The position numbers and the translations under genes are program-made. Positions 52,456 through 61,994 of a stretch of DNA of 64,000 nucleotides are shown in pieces; the stretch's first letter is position 1; the number at the start of each line of letters is the position of its first letter. The notes beneath the pieces were generated by a model. It was given only the letters and a program-made list of their open reading frames with translations. It was not told the origin of the DNA and did no database searches. Source of the DNA: Methanocalculus chunghsingensis (GTDB lineage Archaea > Halobacteriota > Methanomicrobia > Methanomicrobiales > Methanocorpusculaceae). The DNA is taken from positions 124,001 to 188,000 of the forward strand of contig NZ_JWHL01000001.1 of assembly GCF_018132105.1 (NCBI RefSeq), given 5' to 3'.

Positions 52456-53015
52456 TCATTCAACCATCCTCCACTCAACCGACTCACCTTTCCTCACATC
52501 CCTATTAACCTTCTTCCCCAATAAAACCTCATAATACTTCGGCGCAAGCCCCAGCCCCGGCCGCACGCACCGCAGTTTTCCTGTGTAAAGATATCCCCGG
52601 CCTTCATATCTTCAGCGACATACAGCGACCGGCGGAACATCAGGGATTTCTTCTCCGCCTCCGTCGGCCCATACACCACCCCGCCAAGCGACTGCCAGGC
52701 ACGCTCCGTCTCCTCCCCAAGCATTTTCAGCTCAGCGGGCTCCATCGAAAAGGCGCTGTCCACCCCGCCGTCGGCGCGGGAGAGGGTGAAATGCTTCTCG
52801 ATCACCGTTGCGCCATGGGCGACTGCCGCCACTGCGGCGCCAATGCTGAGGGTGTGATCGGAGAGCCCGACCTCGCAGCTGAAGAGCTCGCGCATGTGAG
52901 GGATGATGAGGATGTTGCTGTTCTCCGGGGTTGCGGGGTAGGTACTTGTGCATTTGAGGAGGGTTATGTCCTAGCATCCGGCATCGCGGGCGGTGTGGAT
53001 CATGCCTCAATACCA
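52456..53015 (-). pseudogene. Broken NeuB/PseI-type synthase
   Basis: Only the C-terminal half of a sialic-acid-synthase-like protein remains: MIHTARDAGC, a stop codon (TAG), then DITLLKCTSTYPATPENSN, VGLSDHTLSIGAAVAA and IEKHFTLSR. A one-base frameshift near 52573 follows; the correct frame then gives RCVRPGLGLAPKYYEVLLGKK and the end of the SAF domain. The N-terminal half is gone. GC-rich compared with the gene after it. Its loss leaves two other NeuB-like genes in the island. Confidence 0.8.
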
Positions 53016-53017
53016 AT

Positions 53018-54040
53018 CTAATTGAGTAGATTAATGATCTCCTCTCTCGTCAACAACTGCGCATCCTTCGAAGAATACGAATCCATAGTTACGAGATGAA
53101 ACCCATCAGGCACATGTTCATGAGGAACATAGTCCGTTGAAAACGGTTGCAGTTTGGGGACCACGACAATCATATCATCATTTTCATATACACAACTAGT
53201 TTCATCAGTTATCAGGAGTTCTTCATCGATCTTCTCACCAACCCTCATACCAATGATCTCAATGGCAATCTCTTCCGGCTTAAAGCCATACTGTGGAGCA
53301 AGGAGATCCCGCATAACCTCTGCAAGATCCATAATTCGGGCTGCAGGCATCTTCAGGATGAATATTTCATTACCCGTAGACAGCATCCCTGCTTTGAGGA
53401 TAAGTCCTGTGGCAGAGGGGATATCCATAAAGAATCGTCTCATCTCCGGATGAGTGACGGTTATCGGTCCTCCTTTTTGAATCTGCTGTGTAAAGAGCGG
53501 TATGACAGATCCTCGTGAATTGAGGACATTCCCAAAACGCACACAGGAGAAAGCCGATCGCTTATGCCCACGGTACATATTTGCAGATATGGTTAGCCGC
53601 TCGGCGAGAAGTTTTGTCGCCCCCATCACATTTGAAGGGTTTACTGCTTTATCAGTGCTGATGGTGATGACTTTTTTAACACCCTGATCATACGCAGCGT
53701 CAAGCACATTCTGGGTTCCGATGACATTGGTCTTCACCGTATCATATGGATTGAACTCACAGAGAGGAACATGCTTGAGAGCTGCTGCATGGAAGACGAT
53801 ATCAACACCTTCCATTGCTACAGTAAGCCGCTCTTTATCGCGTATATCCCCAACAAGCAGGCGAATTCGATCTGATTGAAGAGCCTGTTCAAGATCGAAA
53901 AGGCCGGTCTCGTTATTATCGAGAACCCGGACACTCTTGGGCTCGTACTTGAGGAGTTCCCAAACCAGATAACTACCAATCGACCCAACACCACCTGTTA
54001 CAAGGACCGTCTTTCCCTTATAAAAATCTGCTACATCCAT
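53018..54040 (-). CDS. UDP-GlcNAc 4,6-dehydratase (LegB/PseB-like)
   Basis: A 340-residue extended SDR enzyme. TGGVGSIGSYLVWELL binds NAD(P); ISTDKAVNPSNVMGATK is the active-site region of the CapD/FlaA1/PseB/LegB group. It should convert UDP-GlcNAc to a UDP-4-keto-6-deoxy sugar, the first step to legionaminic or pseudaminic acid. Its ATG directly follows the stop codon of the aminotransferase gene. Order with neighbours suggests LegB (inference). Confidence 0.85.
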   Translation of the reverse strand: MDVADFYKGKTVLVTGGVGSIGSYLVWELLKYEPKSVRVLDNNETGLFDLEQALQSDRIRLLVGDIRDKERLTVAMEGVDIVFHAAALKHVPLCEFNPYDTVKTNVIGTQNVLDAAYDQGVKKVITISTDKAVNPSNVMGATKLLAERLTISANMYRGHKRSAFSCVRFGNVLNSRGSVIPLFTQQIQKGGPITVTHPEMRRFFMDIPSATGLILKAGMLSTGNEIFILKMPAARIMDLAEVMRDLLAPQYGFKPEEIAIEIIGMRVGEKIDEELLITDETSCVYENDDMIVVVPKLQPFSTDYVPHEHVPDGFHLVTMDSYSSKDAQLLTREEIINLLN

Positions 54041-55168
54041 CTATTCCACCGCATAGTATTCTGCTATTGTATCAACCACCCGGATTATTTCTTCTTCCGG
54101 CATCCCCGGGTAGATCGGCAGGCTCAGAATATCTCCAGCCACCATCTCAGTAACAGGAAGTGAGACTTCATATCCGGGCAGAGAACGGTAAAGGTGTGTC
54201 AGATGCACTGGATCGAAATAGATCTTGCTCATAATCCCCTGTTCTGCCAGATATTTCATGAGGACGTCCCTCTGTGGTACACGTACTGAAAATAACTGAT
54301 TCACATGCATATAACCACCCGGAGGACTCATGACCGAGATCTCAGGCACTTTTTCCTGAAGCAGTGTTGTATACAATCCTGCAATAGCCTTTCGCATGGC
54401 AATGATCCCCTCCACTTTCCGAAGCTGTGCCCGGCCCAGGGCAGCAGCAATATTGGAGAGCCTGAAATTATATCCAAGCGTAATATAATCCATACTCACA
54501 CATGAAGAGAAATAATCTGCGGTTTCCAGCCTGCCGTGTGAGCGGATCAGTTTTGACCTCTCATAGAGATCACGATCATCTGTGACAAGAGCCCCTCCCT
54601 CCCCAGTCGTAATCACTTTATTCTGGCAGAAACTGAGCATGGATGAGTCGCCATATGATCCAACCATTTCACCTTCGATAGAGGCACCTAACGCCTCTGC
54701 AGCATCTTCGATTAAGATGAGATTATGATCATCAGCAATCTCCCGAAGCTCCCGAATCATGCAGGGGCACCCTCCATAATGAACGGGCATGATGACACGG
54801 GTTCGTGGAGTGATCTGTGCAAGAACACTATCCGGGTCAAGGCCGAGTGTCGTCTTCTCAACATCAGCAAAGACCGGGCGGGCACCGACAAAGAGTGGGG
54901 CATTTGCCGTAGCAATAAAGGTGAATGACGGAACGATCACTTCATCCCCTTCGCCAATCCCATGCGCCAGCAGGGCTGTGTGCAATGCTGATGTGCCGGA
55001 GTTGAAGGTGAGGCAATATGAGGTCTCGATGTATTCTGCCAGCTCGTTTTCAAATGATGTGACTTCAGAGCCAACGGCCCAGTTCATGCCTGAGCGGAGA
55101 GCGGCGGAGACTGATTCGATATCGTCTTCATCGTAGTACATTTTGAAGAGAGGTATGTTCCAGGTCAT
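54041..55168 (-). CDS. DegT/DnrJ-family aminotransferase (LegC-like)
   Basis: A 375-residue PLP aminotransferase acting on sugar nucleotides. FNSGTSALHTALLA binds the cofactor phosphate, LIEDAAEALG provides the PLP Asp, and the Schiff-base lysine is in SFCQNKVITTGEGG. It should aminate C4 of the keto sugar made by the adjacent dehydratase. No spacing to the dehydratase gene, 9 bp from the formyltransferase gene. Confidence 0.85.
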   Translation of the reverse strand: MTWNIPLFKMYYDEDDIESVSAALRSGMNWAVGSEVTSFENELAEYIETSYCLTFNSGTSALHTALLAHGIGEGDEVIVPSFTFIATANAPLFVGARPVFADVEKTTLGLDPDSVLAQITPRTRVIMPVHYGGCPCMIRELREIADDHNLILIEDAAEALGASIEGEMVGSYGDSSMLSFCQNKVITTGEGGALVTDDRDLYERSKLIRSHGRLETADYFSSCVSMDYITLGYNFRLSNIAAALGRAQLRKVEGIIAMRKAIAGLYTTLLQEKVPEISVMSPPGGYMHVNQLFSVRVPQRDVLMKYLAEQGIMSKIYFDPVHLTHLYRSLPGYEVSLPVTEMVAGDILSLPIYPGMPEEEIIRVVDTIAEYYAVE

Positions 55169-55177
55169 TTTGAAAAA

Positions 55178-55951
55178 TCACTCCATATTATCTTTTATTA
55201 TTGAGATTTGGACACGATATCTATTCCCATTATCTTCAAAATATGCCGCTTCGTGAATGTTGTTTGTTGTAAGAGCTCGTAACACATTTATCAGGGCTTT
55301 TGGTTTAATTGGTTCATTCACATCAATTTTTTGTATACTATGAATGTCAGATTTGGTATGGGTTGTACCTCTCAATTTTTTTTGCGAAATTCTAGGTATA
55401 TTTTTTGTTTTAATCATCTGCCACGCTTCTTTAAAAACTTCAATTTCGAGTGATAATACTCTTTGATACAAAGAATGAGCTGTATCATCGATATTTATTT
55501 CCAGCTCCTTTTGATGAATTATATCTCCGGTATCGAGAGAAGACTCCATAAAATGTAATGTTGCTCCATAAGGAGTATTATCGAGTATTGCCCATGTGGG
55601 TGTATGCCAACCACGGTTATATGGCAAATATGCGGGATGAAGATTCAAAACACCAATATTGACAGAATTTAAGATAGATTCAGGTATAATATAGGGAAAG
55701 TGTATACATATTACATAATCTAAGTTTAGTTCAGCAATTCTATTGACCATATCCATATCATTTAGCTGTAATCTGTTGAATATTAAATCATCAGGAGTAT
55801 TTTTTACTAATTTTAATAATTCTTCAGAGTGTGGATTATTATTATCATCGGGTAAGATTAGGGTCAATGGAGTAATTCCATCATCAATAATGAATTTTAA
55901 TAATTCTATGGCAATATCCCGATTACCTGCATAACCAATCCTGACTGACAT
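55178..55951 (-). CDS. Sugar N-formyltransferase
   Basis: A 257-residue formyltransferase with the fold of methionyl-tRNA formyltransferase. The catalytic Asn-His and Asp are in VLNLHPAYLPYNRGWHTP and SSLDTGDIIHQ. It should use 10-formyltetrahydrofolate (or a methanogen pterin equivalent) to formylate the amino group installed by the preceding enzyme. In bacterial legionaminic acid operons this slot is held by an acetyltransferase (LegH). AT-rich, unlike its downstream neighbours. Confidence 0.82.
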   Translation of the reverse strand: MSVRIGYAGNRDIAIELLKFIIDDGITPLTLILPDDNNNPHSEELLKLVKNTPDDLIFNRLQLNDMDMVNRIAELNLDYVICIHFPYIIPESILNSVNIGVLNLHPAYLPYNRGWHTPTWAILDNTPYGATLHFMESSLDTGDIIHQKELEINIDDTAHSLYQRVLSLEIEVFKEAWQMIKTKNIPRISQKKLRGTTHTKSDIHSIQKIDVNEPIKPKALINVLRALTTNNIHEAAYFEDNGNRYRVQISIIKDNME

Positions 55952-55982
55952 GTTTTTCCCAAATTCTCTTTGTATTCACCAT

Positions 55983-57116
55983 TTACTTTTCAAGGAGCTC
56001 ATTGTTGATCGTAATAGAATGTAGTAACTGGACGATTCTTTCACCACAATGTCCATCACCATAAGGATTTAACTGTTTTTTTATTGCAATTAGTAACTTT
56101 TCATCTCCTAAAATTGATTGAATTTTAGTTTTTATCTGATTTCTATCATAAATGGCGTCAGTTACATTGATCCCTCTTTGTCGTCCTTGTTGTCTGGTAC
56201 CAATATTTATTACCGGGAGGCCAAATGAGGCGGCCTCGATTATTCCACTACTAGAATTACCAACAAGAATTTTTATCTCCTTTAAAAGGCTGAGATAGTC
56301 TCTATGGCAAATGCTTTGAAATATTTGGATAAATGAGTATTGTGAATACTCCTGTATGACATTAATCATTGCCCGTCCACCCGCGTCAGCATTTGGATAA
56401 ATGACAATAGTATGGCATTCTAATGATACTACAGCCTCCAATGTCTCACGAATCTGGATTCCGGCCTCCTCAACCTCTAGTGTTACAGGGTGTTGGATAA
56501 CCATAACGACGGGTTTAGAAAAATCAAGGTGATATTTCTCTGCAAGTTCATCTTTAGACAGCAATCGCTCCTCAAGAATCTGATCCAGTCCTGGGGCACC
56601 AACAACATAAATTCGTGAAGGATTTTCCCCCATATTAAGAATACGCTGTTTACTCTCTTCTGTTGCAGGAAAATGTATTGATGCAAGTTTTGTGATTGCA
56701 TGTCTGGCAGTGTCATCCACCGTAGAAGAGATCTCTCCCCCATGAATATGTGCGACAGGAATACTCAGATAAACACCAACAATCGCTCCAGCAAGCATCT
56801 CCCCCCGATCACCTAGAAGGAGAATAACGTCCGGTTTTATAGCAGAAACAATGGACGTAAGTTTTTCAATGAACCTTCCAATAAATATGGCCATCGCAGC
56901 TTGTGTATCATCCTCATACCGGACATCGACAGTATGGTAAGAATACCCATCATTCTGTATCTCGTCGATTGTGTGACCAAATTCATCCATCAGGTGCATT
57001 CCTGTAACCACTATGTCAAGAGATAGATCCGGATGTTCATGTATTCTCCTGAGTACTGATCGCATCAGGCCATAATCAGCTCGTGTTCCGGTGATATAGA
57101 GAATTTTCCTGGTCAT
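55983..57116 (-). CDS. Hydrolysing UDP-sugar 2-epimerase (NeuC/LegG-like)
   Basis: A 377-residue GT-B-fold enzyme of the WecB/NeuC family. YITGTRADYGLM, LLLGDRGEMLAGAIVG, AHIHGGEISSTVDD and VGNSSSGIIEAASFG are the NeuC/LegG hallmarks: it removes UDP and epimerises C2 to give a free ManNAc-like sugar. Its ATG overlaps the synthase gene by 4 bp. Confidence 0.87.
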   Translation of the reverse strand: MTRKILYITGTRADYGLMRSVLRRIHEHPDLSLDIVVTGMHLMDEFGHTIDEIQNDGYSYHTVDVRYEDDTQAAMAIFIGRFIEKLTSIVSAIKPDVILLLGDRGEMLAGAIVGVYLSIPVAHIHGGEISSTVDDTARHAITKLASIHFPATEESKQRILNMGENPSRIYVVGAPGLDQILEERLLSKDELAEKYHLDFSKPVVMVIQHPVTLEVEEAGIQIRETLEAVVSLECHTIVIYPNADAGGRAMINVIQEYSQYSFIQIFQSICHRDYLSLLKEIKILVGNSSSGIIEAASFGLPVINIGTRQQGRQRGINVTDAIYDRNQIKTKIQSILGDEKLLIAIKKQLNPYGDGHCGERIVQLLHSITINNELLEK

Positions 57117-58177
57117 TGCATCATATCCCAGGAAATAACCTGATCTTTGTAAATAGTTTCCCTTGTTTTTTTTCCTATCAATAGATCCATATATTTCGGC
57201 TCTATTCCGGTTCCAGGTCGTTTTATTGCCAGATCTTCTGATTGGATCAATGCTCCACCAGGGATGTCGATTTTCGCCACAATACTACGGCGGGCAACCT
57301 TCTTTATTGCTTTCTCCTCCTCACATGGACATTTCACACCATCCCCAAACGCCCGCTCCGAATTCCGAATCGCCTGAACCATTGCCTTCAATTCATCCGG
57401 CTCAAGAGATGCCCTATGATCTGGCCCCGGAAGTGATCGGTCAAGCGTGAAATGTTTTTCAATCACCTGCGCCCCCATGGTAACGGCTGCAATCGGAATG
57501 GTGATTCCTTCCGTGTGATCTGAATAACCTACAGGCACCTTGAATGCACAACTCATTGTCTCCATTGCCCGCAGGTTCACTGAATGGAAGGGGGCGGGAT
57601 AGCTGGTTGTGCAATGGAGGAGAACAATCTCCTGCGCCCCATGCTGGCGAAGATAGGAGACTGCCTCCTCCACCTCACCGAGAGTTGCCATTCCTGTGGA
57701 AAGGATGATAGGCTTTCCTTTATCTGCAATCTTCTTCAGGAGGAGGACATTTGTGATCTCGCCTGATGGTATTTTAAATGCTGGAACTCCGAGCTGATCG
57801 AGGAAGTCAACACTCTCTTCGTCAAAAGGGGTGGAGAGGAAGATGATGCCCTTACTTCCGGCATAGTCATTTAGCTCCTGGAACTCCTGATAAGTGAGTT
57901 CGAGCTGTTTGATCATCTGATATTGGGATTCTTCAGAGCCTGTTGTTTCCTTCTGGTATGACGCTTTCTCAGCGGCGGAGGTAACAACAGCATCTGCCCT
58001 GAATGTCTGGAACTTGACAGCGTCTGCCCCGGCATCCACCGCGGCATCGATGAGCTGTTTTGCCAGTTTAATGTCGCCGTTGTGGTTAACGCCGGCTTCG
58101 GCGATGATGAAGCAAGGGTGTTCTTTACTTATGGTTTTGTCAGCGATGTGGATTGGGTACATCATTCTATCCAGCAT
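57113..58177 (-). CDS. Nonulosonic acid synthase (NeuB/LegI-like)
   Basis: A 354-residue synthase condensing an N-acyl-mannosamine-type sugar with phosphoenolpyruvate. AEAGVNHNGD, AVKFQTFRADAV, LSTGMATLGEV, VGYSDHTEG and IEKHFTLDRSLPGPDH are the TIM-barrel motifs, followed by a C-terminal SAF (antifreeze-like) domain (ARRSIVAKIDIPGG). Coupled to the 2-epimerase by a 4-bp overlap. The real start may be the ATG at 58162. Better GC than its AT-rich neighbours. Confidence 0.9.
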   Translation of the reverse strand: MLDRMMYPIHIADKTISKEHPCFIIAEAGVNHNGDIKLAKQLIDAAVDAGADAVKFQTFRADAVVTSAAEKASYQKETTGSEESQYQMIKQLELTYQEFQELNDYAGSKGIIFLSTPFDEESVDFLDQLGVPAFKIPSGEITNVLLLKKIADKGKPIILSTGMATLGEVEEAVSYLRQHGAQEIVLLHCTTSYPAPFHSVNLRAMETMSCAFKVPVGYSDHTEGITIPIAAVTMGAQVIEKHFTLDRSLPGPDHRASLEPDELKAMVQAIRNSERAFGDGVKCPCEEEKAIKKVARRSIVAKIDIPGGALIQSEDLAIKRPGTGIEPKYMDLLIGKKTRETIYKDQVISWDMMQ

Positions 58178-58261
58178 TTTAATTCTGCACTCGACATTGT
58201 TTTGTTCTTCTGATTTATTCTTCTAACTTGAATATAAATCATATAAAGAACATCAATTCAT

Positions 58262-59068
58262 TCAGATGTATGATCTATACACTCTTTCCTTAATATCCAA
58301 GATCTTTTGGAGATTATTACTATAATATTCATCAATGCTTTTTTTCACATCTTCTTTTATATCCAGTTGAATGCAGTTTTTATTTATATCTACAATGCCC
58401 GGGTGCATATCAAGATAATCAATGACGTCTGCAAGGTTTAACACATTGGTAAAGGGTACATTTGTATGAATAGCTCTCATCACCTCATAATCTTCCAGGT
58501 AGTCAAGGGTAAACCGTAATTCCGGACGGCACAGTTTTCCCTTTGCACTAATTGTTTTTATGGAAAAAACCTCCGGACGCCTGATCAGATATCCCCAAAT
58601 TTCTGTATCCACTACCTGCTTAATCTCACAGATTGTTTCCAGTGCCTGAATCTTCATCCCATATGTTGCACTCCCAAGCGGGAGTCCGTCAACCTGTACG
58701 AAATCATAATGGCCTTTTTCAACCTCATCAATAATCAGGTTGGAATAATATATTGAGATCAAAGGATTATCGGCTGTTATTCCAAGAAAATAATCAATCC
58801 CAAAAAAACGGCCTGCATCATAAAGACGCTTGAGGACATCAACTTCATCTCCGCAGAAATAGTAGATATCATTTTTTTTTGCGATATCCACCAGAATTTT
58901 ATCCTGTGGATGAGTTGAGGTACAGAGCACAATTTCCGAAATTCCCTGAATCTCTTTGATTCTATCGATGAGACGTTCGATCACAGTCTTACCATTCAGA
59001 TCCATAATCACTTTGAGTGGAAGTCGGGATGACTTAAGCCGGGCAGTTATTAAAAAGCCAATTTTCAT
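58262..59068 (-). CDS. SpsF-like cytidylyltransferase
   Basis: A 268-residue nucleotidyltransferase. IGFLITARLKSSRLPLKVIMDLNGKTVIERL is the G-loop and Lys motif of the SpsF/COG1861 group, related to CMP-sugar synthetases, and ITADNPLIS holds the metal-binding Asp. It may activate the nonulosonic acid as a CMP sugar. A NeuA (COG1083) enzyme is absent from the window. It lies 5 bp after the second NeuB-like gene. Confidence 0.8.
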   Translation of the reverse strand: MKIGFLITARLKSSRLPLKVIMDLNGKTVIERLIDRIKEIQGISEIVLCTSTHPQDKILVDIAKKNDIYYFCGDEVDVLKRLYDAGRFFGIDYFLGITADNPLISIYYSNLIIDEVEKGHYDFVQVDGLPLGSATYGMKIQALETICEIKQVVDTEIWGYLIRRPEVFSIKTISAKGKLCRPELRFTLDYLEDYEVMRAIHTNVPFTNVLNLADVIDYLDMHPGIVDINKNCIQLDIKEDVKKSIDEYYSNNLQKILDIKERVYRSYI

Positions 59069-59073
59069 TCAAA

Positions 59074-60123
59074 TTACCTTTTAATATTTGTAAAATCCTC
59101 TGCACTACTTGTTTCAAATATATATTCAACATCACTGAATGTAATACTATCATCTTTTTTCAGAGGATGAAGTGTCTTCAGACCAATGAACTTTGAAAAA
59201 TCCATCTGCTTAATCGGACTTTCCGTTTCTGTTCTTTTGAAGGCAATATCTTCTGGAGCAATAATCTTTCCTTTTTGAATATCGTGTGCCGCTACGATAG
59301 CTTTTTTCATTGGACCAGTGTTTCCATACTTTTTCTCAGCAGCACTCATTTCAGGGGATCCATCTCCAACAACCTGTAGCGAGAGTGCCATCAACTCTTT
59401 GATCTTCTTCATCTGATCCCATCCAACAGCGGCATGATAATCAATTCTTTCAATCCCATAATCCGGAGTATAATGTTTTTCAAGGATTGGAATACCCATC
59501 ATGGCACCCATACAACTGATGAAGACATTATTTGGATCGTCATAAGCAGTGTGATCGGCATATCCAACCGGCAGATCAAAGAATTCCTGTATTTTGAGCA
59601 TCTTTTTCAGATTAATCTCTGCATAGTTTGTAGGATAATTCTGAAAGCCATACATGAGAAGAATATCATCTTTCCCTTCATTTTTTAGTAATTCTATAGC
59701 ATAATGAATTTCATCCAGAGTTGACCCTCCAATACCAAGAATAACCTTACCTGGGAACTGTGCTGCTTCTTTCAGCATGTGATAGTCATTTAAACTTACA
59801 GCATGCAATTCGACAGCGAAAAGATCTGGAAATGTTGTATTAATGAACTCAAGACTCTCCTGGTCATCGCAAAGAGCAACAATATCCAGACCTCTCGCTT
59901 GAGCTATTCGGAAAGCCTCTATCCATTGTTCTTTTGAAAACATCCAGTTTTCAATTGTTTTTGAAAGGGGATGGTTCTCGACCATATATGATGACATATC
60001 AAAAAGAAGATGATATTTGATTGCTTGGACGCCAATCTCACCGATCTCTTCTATCATCTTCAGAAGATAGTCAAAATCACCTTCATGGTTGTATGCAGTT
60101 TCTCCGATGATGTAGGGGATCAT
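59074..60123 (-). CDS. Second NeuB-like synthase (SpsE-like)
   Basis: A 349-residue member of the NeuB/SpsE family with a C-terminal SAF domain (KKAIVAAHDIQKGKIIAPEDIAFKR). It is divergent from the enzyme at 57113: GETAYNHEGD replaces AEAGVNHNGD, AIKYHLLFD replaces AVKFQTF, and VGYADHTAYDD is kept. A different sugar substrate is likely. Its start overlaps the glycosyltransferase-FkbM gene by 4 bp. Confidence 0.83.
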   Translation of the reverse strand: MIPYIIGETAYNHEGDFDYLLKMIEEIGEIGVQAIKYHLLFDMSSYMVENHPLSKTIENWMFSKEQWIEAFRIAQARGLDIVALCDDQESLEFINTTFPDLFAVELHAVSLNDYHMLKEAAQFPGKVILGIGGSTLDEIHYAIELLKNEGKDDILLMYGFQNYPTNYAEINLKKMLKIQEFFDLPVGYADHTAYDDPNNVFISCMGAMMGIPILEKHYTPDYGIERIDYHAAVGWDQMKKIKELMALSLQVVGDGSPEMSAAEKKYGNTGPMKKAIVAAHDIQKGKIIAPEDIAFKRTETESPIKQMDFSKFIGLKTLHPLKKDDSITFSDVEYIFETSSAEDFTNIKR

Positions 60124-61994
60124 TTATTCTCCATTTTTTTATTGAAGTGATATCTTGCCAGAACCTTACGAATAACAGGATGATAGATATGGTTCAGTGA
60201 ACCCTTACCATATCCATTCCGATTAAATAGCATAAATCCATTACTTATTGTCTTTTTTGTATTATACTTCCTCATCAAATCATCAATCTTATGCTCATCA
60301 TCGGGTCTATGATATGTACAAATATCCAAATATCTAATCATATTACTATCAAGAGTATTATTTGCTCCCCTAAGAAAGTTTAACTCCTGCCCCTCAATAT
60401 CAGCCTTTATATACGTAGGATATGGTAAATCATATTTTTCAATCAGATTATCTAAAGAGTCAAGATGAAAGATTTCACTTGAACCGATTGTGACATGTTC
60501 TTCTTTTAAGGATACTCCTTCATTGATCAGTGTAATTTTTCCATCTAGTATCTCAGATCGAAATGTATATTTTAAAGCCTTAAAATTTGATGTGGATGGT
60601 TCAAATATGACTATATGCTTCGCTTTTTTAATCCACATTTTTGATTGAAAACCCTCTGCTGCACCCAAGTCATATATAATCCAATTCTCTCCCACATCAG
60701 AGATTGATAAATAACAATGCGGCGAATCACTTCGCTGTTCATTCATAATATTACTTAAATTTTGTTTTATTTTTATATCCTTCCAATCTATTGGATACGC
60801 AATAGAATCATTATTAACTTTTGCACATTTTAGATCATCACAATAATAAACGTTAATTTGTGGTTTAAAATCTATGAACTGAAATTCAGGATAAATACCT
60901 CCGTACATAAGATAGCGAAATAAGAAGGAATATGAAAAATTTGGCTCCTTTTTATTATTTGCTATCAACAAAATAATGAGTGCAAATCTTTTAAATAAAT
61001 CCACAGTTGGTCTTAAAATATGACTTTTTACCATTTTTACACCATAAAAAATTGAGACACATAAACACAACAAGTAGAATAGTATATACCCAATTTCTTG
61101 AATAATATCCTTTCTGAACTGTAGGAGAGATTCAGATTCTTTATTATTTGAATTTGGAGGAAACAACTCCTCCTTCATAATTTGTATTCCTGTTGCTCTT
61201 GTTGACATCATGAGCGATAATTTAGCAATTAAATATCGTTGGACTGCTTTTTGTGAGAGAGAGAGATATGAGTGAAGATATGTATTTAATAATACCTTTC
61301 GCTTATATTTTTCTATGATAAAATAATGATCAGCAAAATACATCCACTTTGTTTTATTTTTTAAGGATTTTTTTCGAATTACACACTTTCCATTATCATA
61401 ATAACAATCATAACTCATATCTGCAATTCTAAGGTACAGCTCTATTTCCGGAGCATAAAAATAATTTTCAGAATTATAAAAAATTTTTTGACCATTTTTA
61501 TCTTTACTAATAAAAATTGTTTCTGATGGCGGCGGAACATTCTTCAATGAATAAATATGATCAAAATGTTTTTTTGCCGATAGAATTCCTGATATTGGTC
61601 GCTTCCGATTCTGATTCCCTGTGGCATATACACCAATATTTTTAATAGTGGTAACAATTAAATTTGCCCTCATTAAATGATTCTCATTAAATTGATCATC
61701 ACCTTCCAACATTGCAATATACTTACCACTTGCATATTTTAGTGGTTCATTCCAATCAGCAACTCCATCAAGACGATTTGGTAGGCGAATAAAAGTATAT
61801 TCAAAATTTGAACTATGATATATATTAGACTCAAAAAATCGATTAATCTCAGATACTGATTCATCATCACTACAATTATCAACAATAATTAATTCAAAAT
61901 CTTTAAAGGTCTGTTTTGCTACAGACTCCAAAGTATTAAATATTGTCTTTCCTCTATTTGTGACAGGAATACATATACTAAAAGATTTACTCAT
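60120..61994 (-). CDS. Glycosyltransferase-FkbM methyltransferase fusion
   Basis: A 624-residue two-domain protein. Residues 1-200 are a GT2 glycosyltransferase (FSICIPVTNRGKTIFNTLESV; IIVDNCSDDES). A hydrophobic pair of segments (about 300-345) may attach it to the membrane. Residues about 440-615 are an FkbM-type methyltransferase (IIYDLGAAEG for SAM; YIKADIEGQELNFLRGA). It likely adds and O-methylates a sugar in the surface glycan. Strongly AT-rich (about 70% by eye), a sign of horizontal origin. Confidence 0.82.
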   Translation of the reverse strand: MSKSFSICIPVTNRGKTIFNTLESVAKQTFKDFELIIVDNCSDDESVSEINRFFESNIYHSSNFEYTFIRLPNRLDGVADWNEPLKYASGKYIAMLEGDDQFNENHLMRANLIVTTIKNIGVYATGNQNRKRPISGILSAKKHFDHIYSLKNVPPPSETIFISKDKNGQKIFYNSENYFYAPEIELYLRIADMSYDCYYDNGKCVIRKKSLKNKTKWMYFADHYFIIEKYKRKVLLNTYLHSYLSLSQKAVQRYLIAKLSLMMSTRATGIQIMKEELFPPNSNNKESESLLQFRKDIIQEIGYILFYLLCLCVSIFYGVKMVKSHILRPTVDLFKRFALIILLIANNKKEPNFSYSFLFRYLMYGGIYPEFQFIDFKPQINVYYCDDLKCAKVNNDSIAYPIDWKDIKIKQNLSNIMNEQRSDSPHCYLSISDVGENWIIYDLGAAEGFQSKMWIKKAKHIVIFEPSTSNFKALKYTFRSEILDGKITLINEGVSLKEEHVTIGSSEIFHLDSLDNLIEKYDLPYPTYIKADIEGQELNFLRGANNTLDSNMIRYLDICTYHRPDDEHKIDDLMRKYNTKKTISNGFMLFNRNGYGKGSLNHIYHPVIRKVLARYHFNKKMENK

